A stretch of DNA of 51,441 nt from assembly GCA_964392915.1 (NCBI GenBank), contig CAYMRS010000013.1, positions 1 through 51,441 on the forward strand, written 5' to 3'. The DNA comes from JAAYUK01 sp964392915 (GTDB lineage Bacteria; Nitrospirota; Thermodesulfovibrionia; Thermodesulfovibrionales; Dissulfurispiraceae). The notes below the pieces were generated by a model that searched no databases, had not been told where the DNA came from, and was given only the letters and a program-made list of their open reading frames with translations. A program made the position numbers and the translations under genes. Below, piece by piece: positions 42,790-50,084 of this stretch (position 1 is the first letter of the stretch; each line of letters opens with the position of its first letter).

Positions 42790-44193
42790 ATGGCAGACGG
42801 CGCAACGAGAACGGAACACGATTTTTTAGGAGACAAAGAGCTTCCGGCCCACCTTCTTATCGGGATCCATACCCTGCGGGCCCTGGATAACTTCCCCTTA
42901 TCCGGGCGCCCGCTGCCAGAAGGCATGATTCGGGCCTTTGGCATGGTGAAATGGGCCGCTGCCGCAACGAACCATAATCTGCGGGCATGGCAGACCAATC
43001 CCGCCAAGGCCTCCGCAATTATTGACGCCTGCCGGGAGATGGCGGAAGGCAAGCTGACAAAGCATGTGGTGGTTGATCCGCTTCAGGGCGGCGCGGGCAC
43101 CAGCACGAACATGAACGTCAACGAGGTGCTGGCAAACCGGGCTCTGGAGATCCTTGGCCTGTCGCCCGGCCGTTATGATGTTGTTTCTCCGATTGAGGAC
43201 ATCAATCGCCACCAGTCAACAAACGATACCTATCCGACCGCGCTTCGGCTCGCGGCCGTCTGGGCGCTGCGCCGGCTTGAAGACGAAGTGGTCAAGCTGC
43301 AGGAGTCTTTTCAGGATGCTGAAAAGCGTTTTGCCCATGTTGTGAAGATCGGCCGCACCGAAATGCAGGATGCCGTGCTCATCACGCTCGGCCGCGAAAT
43401 GGCGGCATATGCCGAAGCATTCAGCCGCGACCGGTGGCGGCTCTTCAAGTGTGAAGAGCGGCTTCGCGTGGTAAACTTTGGCGGCACCGCAATAGGCACC
43501 GGCCTGACTGCTCCGCGCCAGTACATCTTCCGCGTGGTAGACACGCTTCGCGAACTGACCGGCATCGGCTTTGCCCGCGCTGAAAATCTCGTCGAGGCGA
43601 CTCAGAATGCGGACGTGTTTGTCGAAGTCATGGGCATGGTCAAGGCGCTCGCGGTTTCGCTTCACAAGGTGAGCGGCGATTTGCGCCTGCTTTCATCCGG
43701 CCCGGAGGGCGGCTTTGGTGAAATACGCCTTCCCCCCCGGCAGGCGGGATCGTCCATTATGCCGGGCAAGGTGAATCCGGTCATACCCGAGGCGGTCAGC
43801 CAGTCCGCACTGCTGGTGTTTGGCTATGAAGCAAGCCTCTCTTTTGCCTGCGCGTCGGGCTGCCTTGAGCTGAACCCTTTTATGCCGCTCATCGCGCTTT
43901 GCCTGCTCGACAGCGTAACGCTCATGGAGCGGAGCTGCCGGATTCTGCGCGAACTGTGTGTTGACGGCATTGAAGCCGATGAAGATCGCTGCAGAAAACT
44001 GCTTGAGAGATCGACAGTCGTTGTTACGGCGCTTATTCCACACCTCGGTTATGAAAAAGCGGCCGAGGTGCTGAAGCGGGCGGAGGCGGAAGGCAAAACT
44101 ATCCGTGAGGTAGTGGTAGAATGGGATTTATTGTCGGAAGCGGCATTTAATCAGGCGATAAGCCCGGAAGCGGTCTGCAAATTAGGGCACTGA
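42790..44193 (+). CDS. aspA: Aspartate ammonia-lyase (aspartase/fumarase superfamily)
   Basis: A 467-residue enzyme that splits aspartate into fumarate and ammonia. Motifs are GGAGTSTNMNVNEVLANRALE (first 20 residues conserved in the family), DINRHQSTND, DLRLLSSGPEGGFGEI and the mobile catalytic loop GSSIMPGKVNPVIPE. The SGP..GFGEI block fits aspartase better than fumarase. It sits between hydG and hydF, a place where aspartase genes recur in other [FeFe]-hydrogenase maturation clusters. Ammonia is a plausible source of the bridging amine of the H-cluster; this link is inference. GGAGAGG precedes the ATG. Confidence 0.85.
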   Translation: MADGATRTEHDFLGDKELPAHLLIGIHTLRALDNFPLSGRPLPEGMIRAFGMVKWAAAATNHNLRAWQTNPAKASAIIDACREMAEGKLTKHVVVDPLQGGAGTSTNMNVNEVLANRALEILGLSPGRYDVVSPIEDINRHQSTNDTYPTALRLAAVWALRRLEDEVVKLQESFQDAEKRFAHVVKIGRTEMQDAVLITLGREMAAYAEAFSRDRWRLFKCEERLRVVNFGGTAIGTGLTAPRQYIFRVVDTLRELTGIGFARAENLVEATQNADVFVEVMGMVKALAVSLHKVSGDLRLLSSGPEGGFGEIRLPPRQAGSSIMPGKVNPVIPEAVSQSALLVFGYEASLSFACASGCLELNPFMPLIALCLLDSVTLMERSCRILRELCVDGIEADEDRCRKLLERSTVVVTALIPHLGYEKAAEVLKRAEAEGKTIREVVVEWDLLSEAAFNQAISPEAVCKLGH

Positions 44194-44278
44194 GGACGGC
44201 AATCAGTAAGCGGCGATGCAGTGCATGAAGCCGTTCAGCTACATGAGAACAGGTCACTGATTTCTAATCGGAGGAAGC

Positions 44279-45514
44279 ATGCAACCGACGTCAAAGGGAA
44301 TGCGGACGCACATCGGCTTTTTCGGCCGCCGGAATGTCGGCAAGTCGAGCCTGCTGAACGCCCTGACGCGGCAGGAAGTCTCGATAGTATCCGACATCGC
44401 CGGAACGACGACGGATCCGGTCGAAAAGCCAATGGAGTTGCTGCCGCTCGGTCCGGTGCTGTTTATCGACACTGCGGGGATTGACGATATCGGCGCGCTC
44501 GGCAAGATGCGAATCGCCAAAACCAGACAAGTTTTTGATCGTGCAGATCTGGCGGCGCTGGTGACGGAGGCGGGCGTCTGGGGCGAGTTTGAGGAGATGC
44601 TGCTGCGCGAGTTGTCAGAGCGGGGAACAGCCATTGTCATTGTCGTGAACAAAGCGGATCTCGTTGATGAAGGCACTGCGCTTCAGGCGTTGCCGGATAC
44701 GCATAGAAGCAGTGTGGTTCTCGTTTCGGCGGCCACGCGCTCCGGTCTCGATGCGCTTCGGGAGGCCCTGCTCGCCGCCGTTCCTCCGGAATGTCTGCAA
44801 CCTCCCGCGATTGCCGGAGACCTTGTCGGTCCGGGCGAACTCGCCCTGCTGATCGTTCCGATAGACAAGGAAGCGCCCAAGGGCCGCCTTATCCTTCCGC
44901 AGGTGCAGACTATTCGTGATCTGCTCGACAGCGATGCCTATTGCATGGTGGTGAAGGAGCGTGAACTGCGGGCCGCGCTGGATCGCCTTAAAACACCGCC
45001 AAAGCTGGTCATAACCGACTCGCAGGTTTTCCTGAAGGTTGCGGCTGATGTGCCGGACAATATTCCATTGACGGGCTTCTCGATACTTTTCGCGCGCTAC
45101 AAGGGAGATCTCATACAGCAGGTCAAAGGTGCCATGGCGGTCGATTCTCTCAAGACCGGCGATAAGGTGCTGATCGCGGAGGCTTGTTCGCATCATCCCA
45201 TTGGAGAAGATATCGGGCGGGTCAAGATTCCGCGCTGGCTGACGCAGTATGTCGGCGGCAAACTTGAATTCGTGCATTATCAGGGGCACGGCTTTCCTGA
45301 TGATCTGCCGTCGTTTCATCTCGTGATTCACTGCGGAGCCTGCACCATGAACCGCCGCGAAATGCAGACCCGCCTCCGCCGCTGCGCGGATGCGGGCGTG
45401 CCGATAACCAATTATGGGCTGGTCATAGCGTACAGCCTCGGCATTTTCGAACGCGCCCTCGGACCCTTTCCGGCGGCGCTGGAGGCTTACAGAATGAGGA
45501 AAAGCGGGAAGTAA
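44279..45514 (+). CDS. hydF: [FeFe]-hydrogenase maturase HydF (GTPase scaffold)
   Basis: Scaffold that assembles and hands over the diiron subcluster. The 411-residue protein has an N-terminal GTPase domain (P-loop GRRNVGKSSL at about 17-26, GTTTDP, DTAGIDD, NKAD), a middle dimerisation domain, and the cluster motif CSHHP (about 303) with CGAC (about 352-355), the HydF CxHx(46-53)CxxC pattern. The upstream gap has an ordinary GGAGG site before ATG 44279. Confidence 0.95.
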   Translation: MQPTSKGMRTHIGFFGRRNVGKSSLLNALTRQEVSIVSDIAGTTTDPVEKPMELLPLGPVLFIDTAGIDDIGALGKMRIAKTRQVFDRADLAALVTEAGVWGEFEEMLLRELSERGTAIVIVVNKADLVDEGTALQALPDTHRSSVVLVSAATRSGLDALREALLAAVPPECLQPPAIAGDLVGPGELALLIVPIDKEAPKGRLILPQVQTIRDLLDSDAYCMVVKERELRAALDRLKTPPKLVITDSQVFLKVAADVPDNIPLTGFSILFARYKGDLIQQVKGAMAVDSLKTGDKVLIAEACSHHPIGEDIGRVKIPRWLTQYVGGKLEFVHYQGHGFPDDLPSFHLVIHCGACTMNRREMQTRLRRCADAGVPITNYGLVIAYSLGIFERALGPFPAALEAYRMRKSGK

Positions 45515-45609
45515 GAACTTAGGAGTCAGAATGCTGAATCCGGAAGGGAAAACAGTAATAGCAAGGGGGTCGTCTCCGGTGTTTCAGGAAAGCAAAGGAT
45601 AAGAACAGC

Positions 45610-46647
45610 ATGCTGAGGCGTGAAGAGATATTGAGCTGGCTGCGCGAGACTGATCCGTCCCGCCTTGCGGAACTCTACGCACGGGCCGATGCCGTCCGCA
45701 AAGCGCATGTCGGCGAGGAAGTGCATCTGCGCGGACTTGTGGAGATTTCGAACTACTGTGTCCAGAACTGCGCCTACTGTGGACTGCGGAGGGAGAATGC
45801 CGAAGCGCACCGGTACCGCATGCAGGCTGATGAGGTGGTCGCATGCGCGCATGAGGCGGCGCGTCGCGGCTATGGCACGATTGTCCTGCAGTCGGGCGAG
45901 GATTATGGCCTTACGCGGGAGTGGACTTGCGGTATCATCGCTCGTATCAAGGCAGAGACGCCGCTCGCGCTTACGCTCAGCTTCGGTGAGCGGCCGGCCG
46001 GGGATTTCGCGGCATGGCGCGCGGCGGGCGCTGATCGCTATCTTCTCAAGTTCGAGACCTCGGATGACGCCCTTTATAAGGAGCTCCATCCGCCGCTGCC
46101 GGACAAACACTATTCGCGGCGCGACATGCTGCCTGCGTTGACCGACATGGGATATGAGGCAGGCAGCGGCGTAATGATCGGCCTGCCGGGACAGAGCTTT
46201 GACACGCTTGCAAACGATTTGCTCCTCTTCCGGGAACTGAAGCTCGACATGATCGGCGCGGGGCCGTTCCTGCCGCATCCGCAGACCCCGCTCGGAACGG
46301 AATATGCCGACGCAATTCGTGCGGGAGATCAGGTTCCGAGCACCGGGGAGATGGGATATAAGGTCATTGCTCTCACCCGGCTGCTCTGCCCAAACACGAA
46401 TATTCCGGCAACAACGGCGCTTGCTTCTCTGAATCGTGAAACAGGGCGCAGATTGGCGCTGCAGCGGGGAGCGAATGTTGTAATGCCGAATTTGACGCCG
46501 GCTGCTTACCGGCGCTACTATGAAATCTATCCTGAAAAGCTCTGCTTTTATGAAGAGGCTGCGTTTGAACACGAGCAGATCATGCAGCTGCTTGCTGATA
46601 TTGGACGCCCAGCCGGTCGGGGGCCGGGCAGCCGCTCCGGAGGATAG
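45610..46647 (+). CDS. hydE: [FeFe]-hydrogenase maturase HydE (radical SAM)
   Basis: Radical-SAM enzyme that acts on the HydG product during H-cluster assembly. It is 345 residues long with the Cys motif CVQNCAYC (50, 54, 57), typical HydE blocks YRMQADEVVACA, VLQSGEDYG and HYSRRDMLPAL, and the C-terminal TTALASLNRETGR. The second cluster Cys set of some HydE proteins is not obvious. It completes the maturase set (G, F, E) in one locus. Confidence 0.95.
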   Translation: MLRREEILSWLRETDPSRLAELYARADAVRKAHVGEEVHLRGLVEISNYCVQNCAYCGLRRENAEAHRYRMQADEVVACAHEAARRGYGTIVLQSGEDYGLTREWTCGIIARIKAETPLALTLSFGERPAGDFAAWRAAGADRYLLKFETSDDALYKELHPPLPDKHYSRRDMLPALTDMGYEAGSGVMIGLPGQSFDTLANDLLLFRELKLDMIGAGPFLPHPQTPLGTEYADAIRAGDQVPSTGEMGYKVIALTRLLCPNTNIPATTALASLNRETGRRLALQRGANVVMPNLTPAAYRRYYEIYPEKLCFYEEAAFEHEQIMQLLADIGRPAGRGPGSRSGG

Positions 46648-46665
46648 TGGTAAGGAGATGCTTTT

Positions 46666-46983
46666 ATGAGCGATGAAAAAGCGAAAAAGGGTGTGATTTC
46701 GATGTGCATGGGAAGTTCCTGCTTTCCCCGGGGCAACGATGAGAACATGGGGCTCATCAGGCATTATCTGAAAGTACATAATCTGGAAGGCTGCATTGAA
46801 CTTAAAGGCCATCGCTGTCAGGACAATTGCCATCTTGGTCCGAACATCATGGTGGACGGCAAGCAGTATAATCACGTGAATACCGGCATGTGCCCAGCAA
46901 CGCTGCGGGAGCTTCTTCCGCATTTTGAACGCCTCTGCCGTCAGTCCCAGGCCGGCAGTGATGATGCCGAGCGGGCATCATGA
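46666..46983 (+). CDS. Thioredoxin-fold [2Fe-2S] ferredoxin, partner of the sensory hydrogenase
   Basis: A 105-residue protein with a NuoE-like C-terminal-domain fold and four Cys in CMGSSC and CQDNC (about 14-19 and 50-54), followed by HLGPNIMVDG. It overlaps the next gene by four bases (ATGA). In Thermoanaerobacter-type hfs clusters a similar small protein precedes the PAS-hydrogenase, so it probably carries electrons to it. Confidence 0.85.
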   Translation: MSDEKAKKGVISMCMGSSCFPRGNDENMGLIRHYLKVHNLEGCIELKGHRCQDNCHLGPNIMVDGKQYNHVNTGMCPATLRELLPHFERLCRQSQAGSDDAERAS

Positions 46984-48749
46984 GCGCGGGCGTGGATAAC
47001 CCGGCAGGCAGAACGGAGCAACTCATGGGCAAGGGCTACCCGATTTACACCAGGAAAACCGAGTGCCAGGACTGTTACAAATGCGTTCGGGGGTGCCCGG
47101 TCAAGGCCATCAAAATTGAGGATGGATACGCGTCCATCATAAGCGAGTTGTGCGTGCTCTGCGGTTATTGTGTTGATGTCTGTCCGAATGGCGCAAAGCA
47201 GGTGCGCGACGATGTGCCATCGGCGAAGCGGCTTCTTGCAGAGCGGGAGCGGGTCATCGTATCTCTTGCCCCTTCGTTTATCACTGAATTCCCCGATCTG
47301 CGTCCCGGGCAACTTATCGCGGCGATCAGGAAGCTCGGATTCTTTGGCGTCTCAGAGACCGCGATGGGCGCCGAACAGGTGAGCGCGCATGTCGGCAGCC
47401 TCCTGGAGCGCTCAAGCGGGGAAGTTTTCATCTCTACGGCATGTCCCACCGCTGTAGAGTACCTCCGCAAATTTGAGCCCAGGTACGCGCAGTATCTGAC
47501 AGACTTTCTGTCACCGCTCCTTGCGCACGCGCGTTTATTGCGGCAGCATTACGGGCAGGAAATCGGAGTTGTTTTTGTCGGTCCGTGCGTCGCGAAAAAA
47601 CTCGAATCCGACACGCATCCTGAACTGGTCGAGATCGTGCTTACGTTTGAGGACCTCCGCAGATGGCTTGAAGAAGCCCAGATTGACGTTGAAACCCTCC
47701 GTGAAAAAGGAGATGATGTTTTTATTCCGCAGCGATCGCGGGATGGAGCGCTCTATCCGATTGAGGGGGGGATGATCGCGAGCATTCAGGGGCAAAAGCA
47801 GGGAAAGCTGCCGACACATTTTATCCAGTTTTCGGGCATCCGCCGGTTCAGCAACGCCCTGAGCGGAGTCGAGGATCTGCGGCCGAAGGAAAACCTCTTC
47901 GTGGAACTGCTGGCGTGCCTGGGTGGCTGCATCAACGGTCCAAAGAGCCGGAATCGCATTTCGACCGTCTGCAAGAATTACCAGATCGCCCATTACGCTG
48001 AACCAGCGGCTGAAGTTGCCGCGTCGGAGCTTGATATCACGGAAGCATATGAACCGGATCCCGTTCCGCATCTGGAGATTTCCGACGACCGCCTCAGGGA
48101 AGCATTGCGGCAGGTCGGAAAGGTTTCGGAAGCGGATGAGTTGAACTGCGGCGGCTGTGGCTATAACCTGTGTCGCGACTTCGCGCGGGCTATCATAGAA
48201 GGCAAGGCTGAACTCGTGATGTGTGTGTCCTACATGAGATCGCTTGCGCAGAAGAAGGCGCATATCCTGATTCAGAAGATGCCCTCCGCGGTCGTTATCA
48301 TTGATCAGAATATGAAGATGATAGAGTGCAACCCCATTTTTGCGAAGCTGTTCGGGCCGGGCGACTGTGCCGATGAATACCAGAGTGCGCGGCAGCTTGA
48401 AGGCGAAATGCTTGAGTCGGTCATGCCGTTTTACCGTCTCTTTCAGAGCGTTCTCAGGAGCGGCGAGGATCTTATCGAAAAGGATTTGCGATATAAGGGG
48501 CGTATCCTGCACGCCATGGTTTTTACCATCGAAAAGCATTCACTGGTTGGGGCCCTCTTTGAGGATATCACCAAGCCCGCGATGCAGCGGGAGCAGATTA
48601 TCAAGCGCACCCGTCATGTCATACAGCAGAACCTTACGACGGTACAGAAAATTGCATACCTCATCGGGGAGAATGCCGCTGAATCGGAGATTATCCTGAA
48701 CTCTATCGTTGAGTCCTTCTCCCCGGTGGATGACGAGGAGCCGAATTGA
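46980..48749 (+). CDS. Sensory group C-like [FeFe]-hydrogenase with PAS domain
   Basis: A 589-residue HydS/HfsB-type protein. Two [4Fe-4S] ferredoxin sites (CQDCYKCVRGC, CVLCGYCVDVC) precede an H-domain. Its motifs are L1 TACPTA (about 153), L2 GPCVAKKLES (about 202) and L3 ACLGGCINGP (about 312). L1 has Ala where catalytic enzymes have the proton-transfer Cys of TSCCP, as in sensory hydrogenases. A further cluster motif CGGCGYNLC..VMC (about 390-417) and a PAS domain (about 430-530) follow, then a coiled-coil tail but no kinase domain. It should sense H2 or redox state and pass the signal to the phosphatase encoded next, with which it overlaps. Confidence 0.9.
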   Translation: MSAGVDNPAGRTEQLMGKGYPIYTRKTECQDCYKCVRGCPVKAIKIEDGYASIISELCVLCGYCVDVCPNGAKQVRDDVPSAKRLLAERERVIVSLAPSFITEFPDLRPGQLIAAIRKLGFFGVSETAMGAEQVSAHVGSLLERSSGEVFISTACPTAVEYLRKFEPRYAQYLTDFLSPLLAHARLLRQHYGQEIGVVFVGPCVAKKLESDTHPELVEIVLTFEDLRRWLEEAQIDVETLREKGDDVFIPQRSRDGALYPIEGGMIASIQGQKQGKLPTHFIQFSGIRRFSNALSGVEDLRPKENLFVELLACLGGCINGPKSRNRISTVCKNYQIAHYAEPAAEVAASELDITEAYEPDPVPHLEISDDRLREALRQVGKVSEADELNCGGCGYNLCRDFARAIIEGKAELVMCVSYMRSLAQKKAHILIQKMPSAVVIIDQNMKMIECNPIFAKLFGPGDCADEYQSARQLEGEMLESVMPFYRLFQSVLRSGEDLIEKDLRYKGRILHAMVFTIEKHSLVGALFEDITKPAMQREQIIKRTRHVIQQNLTTVQKIAYLIGENAAESEIILNSIVESFSPVDDEEPN

Positions 48750-49930
48750 TCACCATCCAGCAAAAAAATGTGATCGAGGTCGATCATTATCAGACGGCCA
48801 AGCGGCAGCAATTTGTTTCCGGCGACATTTTCCTGTCGCAGCGACTCAAGGATGAAGACCGGGTGATATCGGTGCTCGCCGACGGCCTCGGCAGCGGCGT
48901 GAAGGCAAGCGTTCTCGCAACGCTGACGGCAACGATGGCGATAAAATATACGGCCAGTTCCAAGGACGTCCGCTCGTCGGCCGAGATAATCATGAATACG
49001 CTCCCGATTTGCAGCGTGCGGAAGATCAGCTATTCAACCTTTACCGTTGTTGATATCGACTCCTCAGGCCGGACGCGCATTATCGAGCATGACAATCCTC
49101 CTTTCATCTTTTTGCGGGATGGCACTCAAATTCCGGTCGACAAACAGGAAGTGGTGCTCAAGAAATGGAATGACCGGGTCATACTGTTCTCAGAATTCGA
49201 TATGCGTCTCGGAGATCGAATCATTTTTTTCTCCGATGGCGTATCGCAGGCCGGGATGGGGGCCCCGGAAACGCCGCTGGGGTGGGGCGACGGCGTAAAG
49301 GCCTTCATTGAACGAAACGTAAGAATCGACCCGAATATTTCCGCCCATATACTGGCAAGGCGTATCGTGCGGCGCGCAGTCCAGATGGATGGCCGCGGAG
49401 CGCTCGATGACGTGACTTGCAGCGTCACCTATTTCCGGAAGCCGCGGCAGTTGCTCCTTATTACGGGGCCCCCGTTTGCGCGCGATCGCGATGCGGAACT
49501 GGCGCGCCTCGCAGACGCATTTCCCGGGAAGCGGGTGATCAGCGGCGGAACGACCGCCAACATCATAGCGCGCCACCTGGATCGAGAAATTGATACGAAC
49601 ATGGATTTTTGCGCGCCGGGCATTCCCCCGGGAGCGTCCATGGAAGGGGTCGATCTCATTACAGAAGGCACGTTGACGCTGAATCGGGTGGCAGGAATGC
49701 TGGAGGCCGGCGCTCTGCCTGAGGATGACCCGAAGGATCCGGCATCGGCGCTTTTTTCGATGATGCTGGGCAGTGATATCGTGTACTGCATTGTCGGCAC
49801 CCGCATCAACGAAGCGCATCAGGACCCGAATATTCCGGTTGAGCTTGATCTGCGGAGAAACATCATCCGCCGCATTATTGAACAGCTGGAGAAGCAGCAC
49901 TGCAAAGAGACGTACGTCAAATTCATATAG
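48746..49930 (+). CDS. SpoIIE/PP2C-type serine phosphatase with extra C-terminal domain
   Basis: A 394-residue protein. The N-terminal 235 residues are a SpoIIE-like phosphatase with metal-binding Asp in LADGLGSG (about 45), FFSDGVSQAG (about 165) and DDVTC (about 223). The C-terminal 150 residues (from LLLITGPPFARDRDAEL) form an additional domain with GGTTANIIAR that I do not recognise beyond its presence in hydrogenase-linked phosphatases. TTG 48746 overlaps the previous stop (TTGA) with GAGGAG upstream. It is the likely output of the sensory hydrogenase; the target phosphoprotein is unknown. Confidence 0.88.
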   Translation: MITIQQKNVIEVDHYQTAKRQQFVSGDIFLSQRLKDEDRVISVLADGLGSGVKASVLATLTATMAIKYTASSKDVRSSAEIIMNTLPICSVRKISYSTFTVVDIDSSGRTRIIEHDNPPFIFLRDGTQIPVDKQEVVLKKWNDRVILFSEFDMRLGDRIIFFSDGVSQAGMGAPETPLGWGDGVKAFIERNVRIDPNISAHILARRIVRRAVQMDGRGALDDVTCSVTYFRKPRQLLLITGPPFARDRDAELARLADAFPGKRVISGGTTANIIARHLDREIDTNMDFCAPGIPPGASMEGVDLITEGTLTLNRVAGMLEAGALPEDDPKDPASALFSMMLGSDIVYCIVGTRINEAHQDPNIPVELDLRRNIIRRIIEQLEKQHCKETYVKFI

Positions 49931-50007
49931 TCCGGATCGGCATAGGCGGCAGAAGGCGCGCGCTGAAGAGGATTCTGCTATACTTTGACGGACGGAGCTA
50001 ACACGCT

Positions 50008-50055
50008 GAAATGAAACCTCTCTTTGTCTGCGAACCAGACATCCTGTTTCATTTC
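50008..50055 (+). repeat. Nested inverted repeat upstream of the PAS sensor gene
   Basis: Outer arms GAAATGAAAC (50008-50017) and GTTTCATTTC (50046-50055) are perfect complements. Between them GTCTG-CGAAC-CAGAC forms an inner stem. It lies 30 bases before the GTG at 50085, in the only sizeable gap after the phosphatase gene, and may be a transcript end, leader structure or small mobile palindrome. Confidence 0.5.
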
Positions 50056-50084
50056 CACCTCCGCACGGCAATAGGGGTCAGGGA

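Noticed and set aside
45526..46923. Minus-strand frame of 465 codons
   Set aside because: Antisense to hydE and the [2Fe-2S] gene; no protein features.
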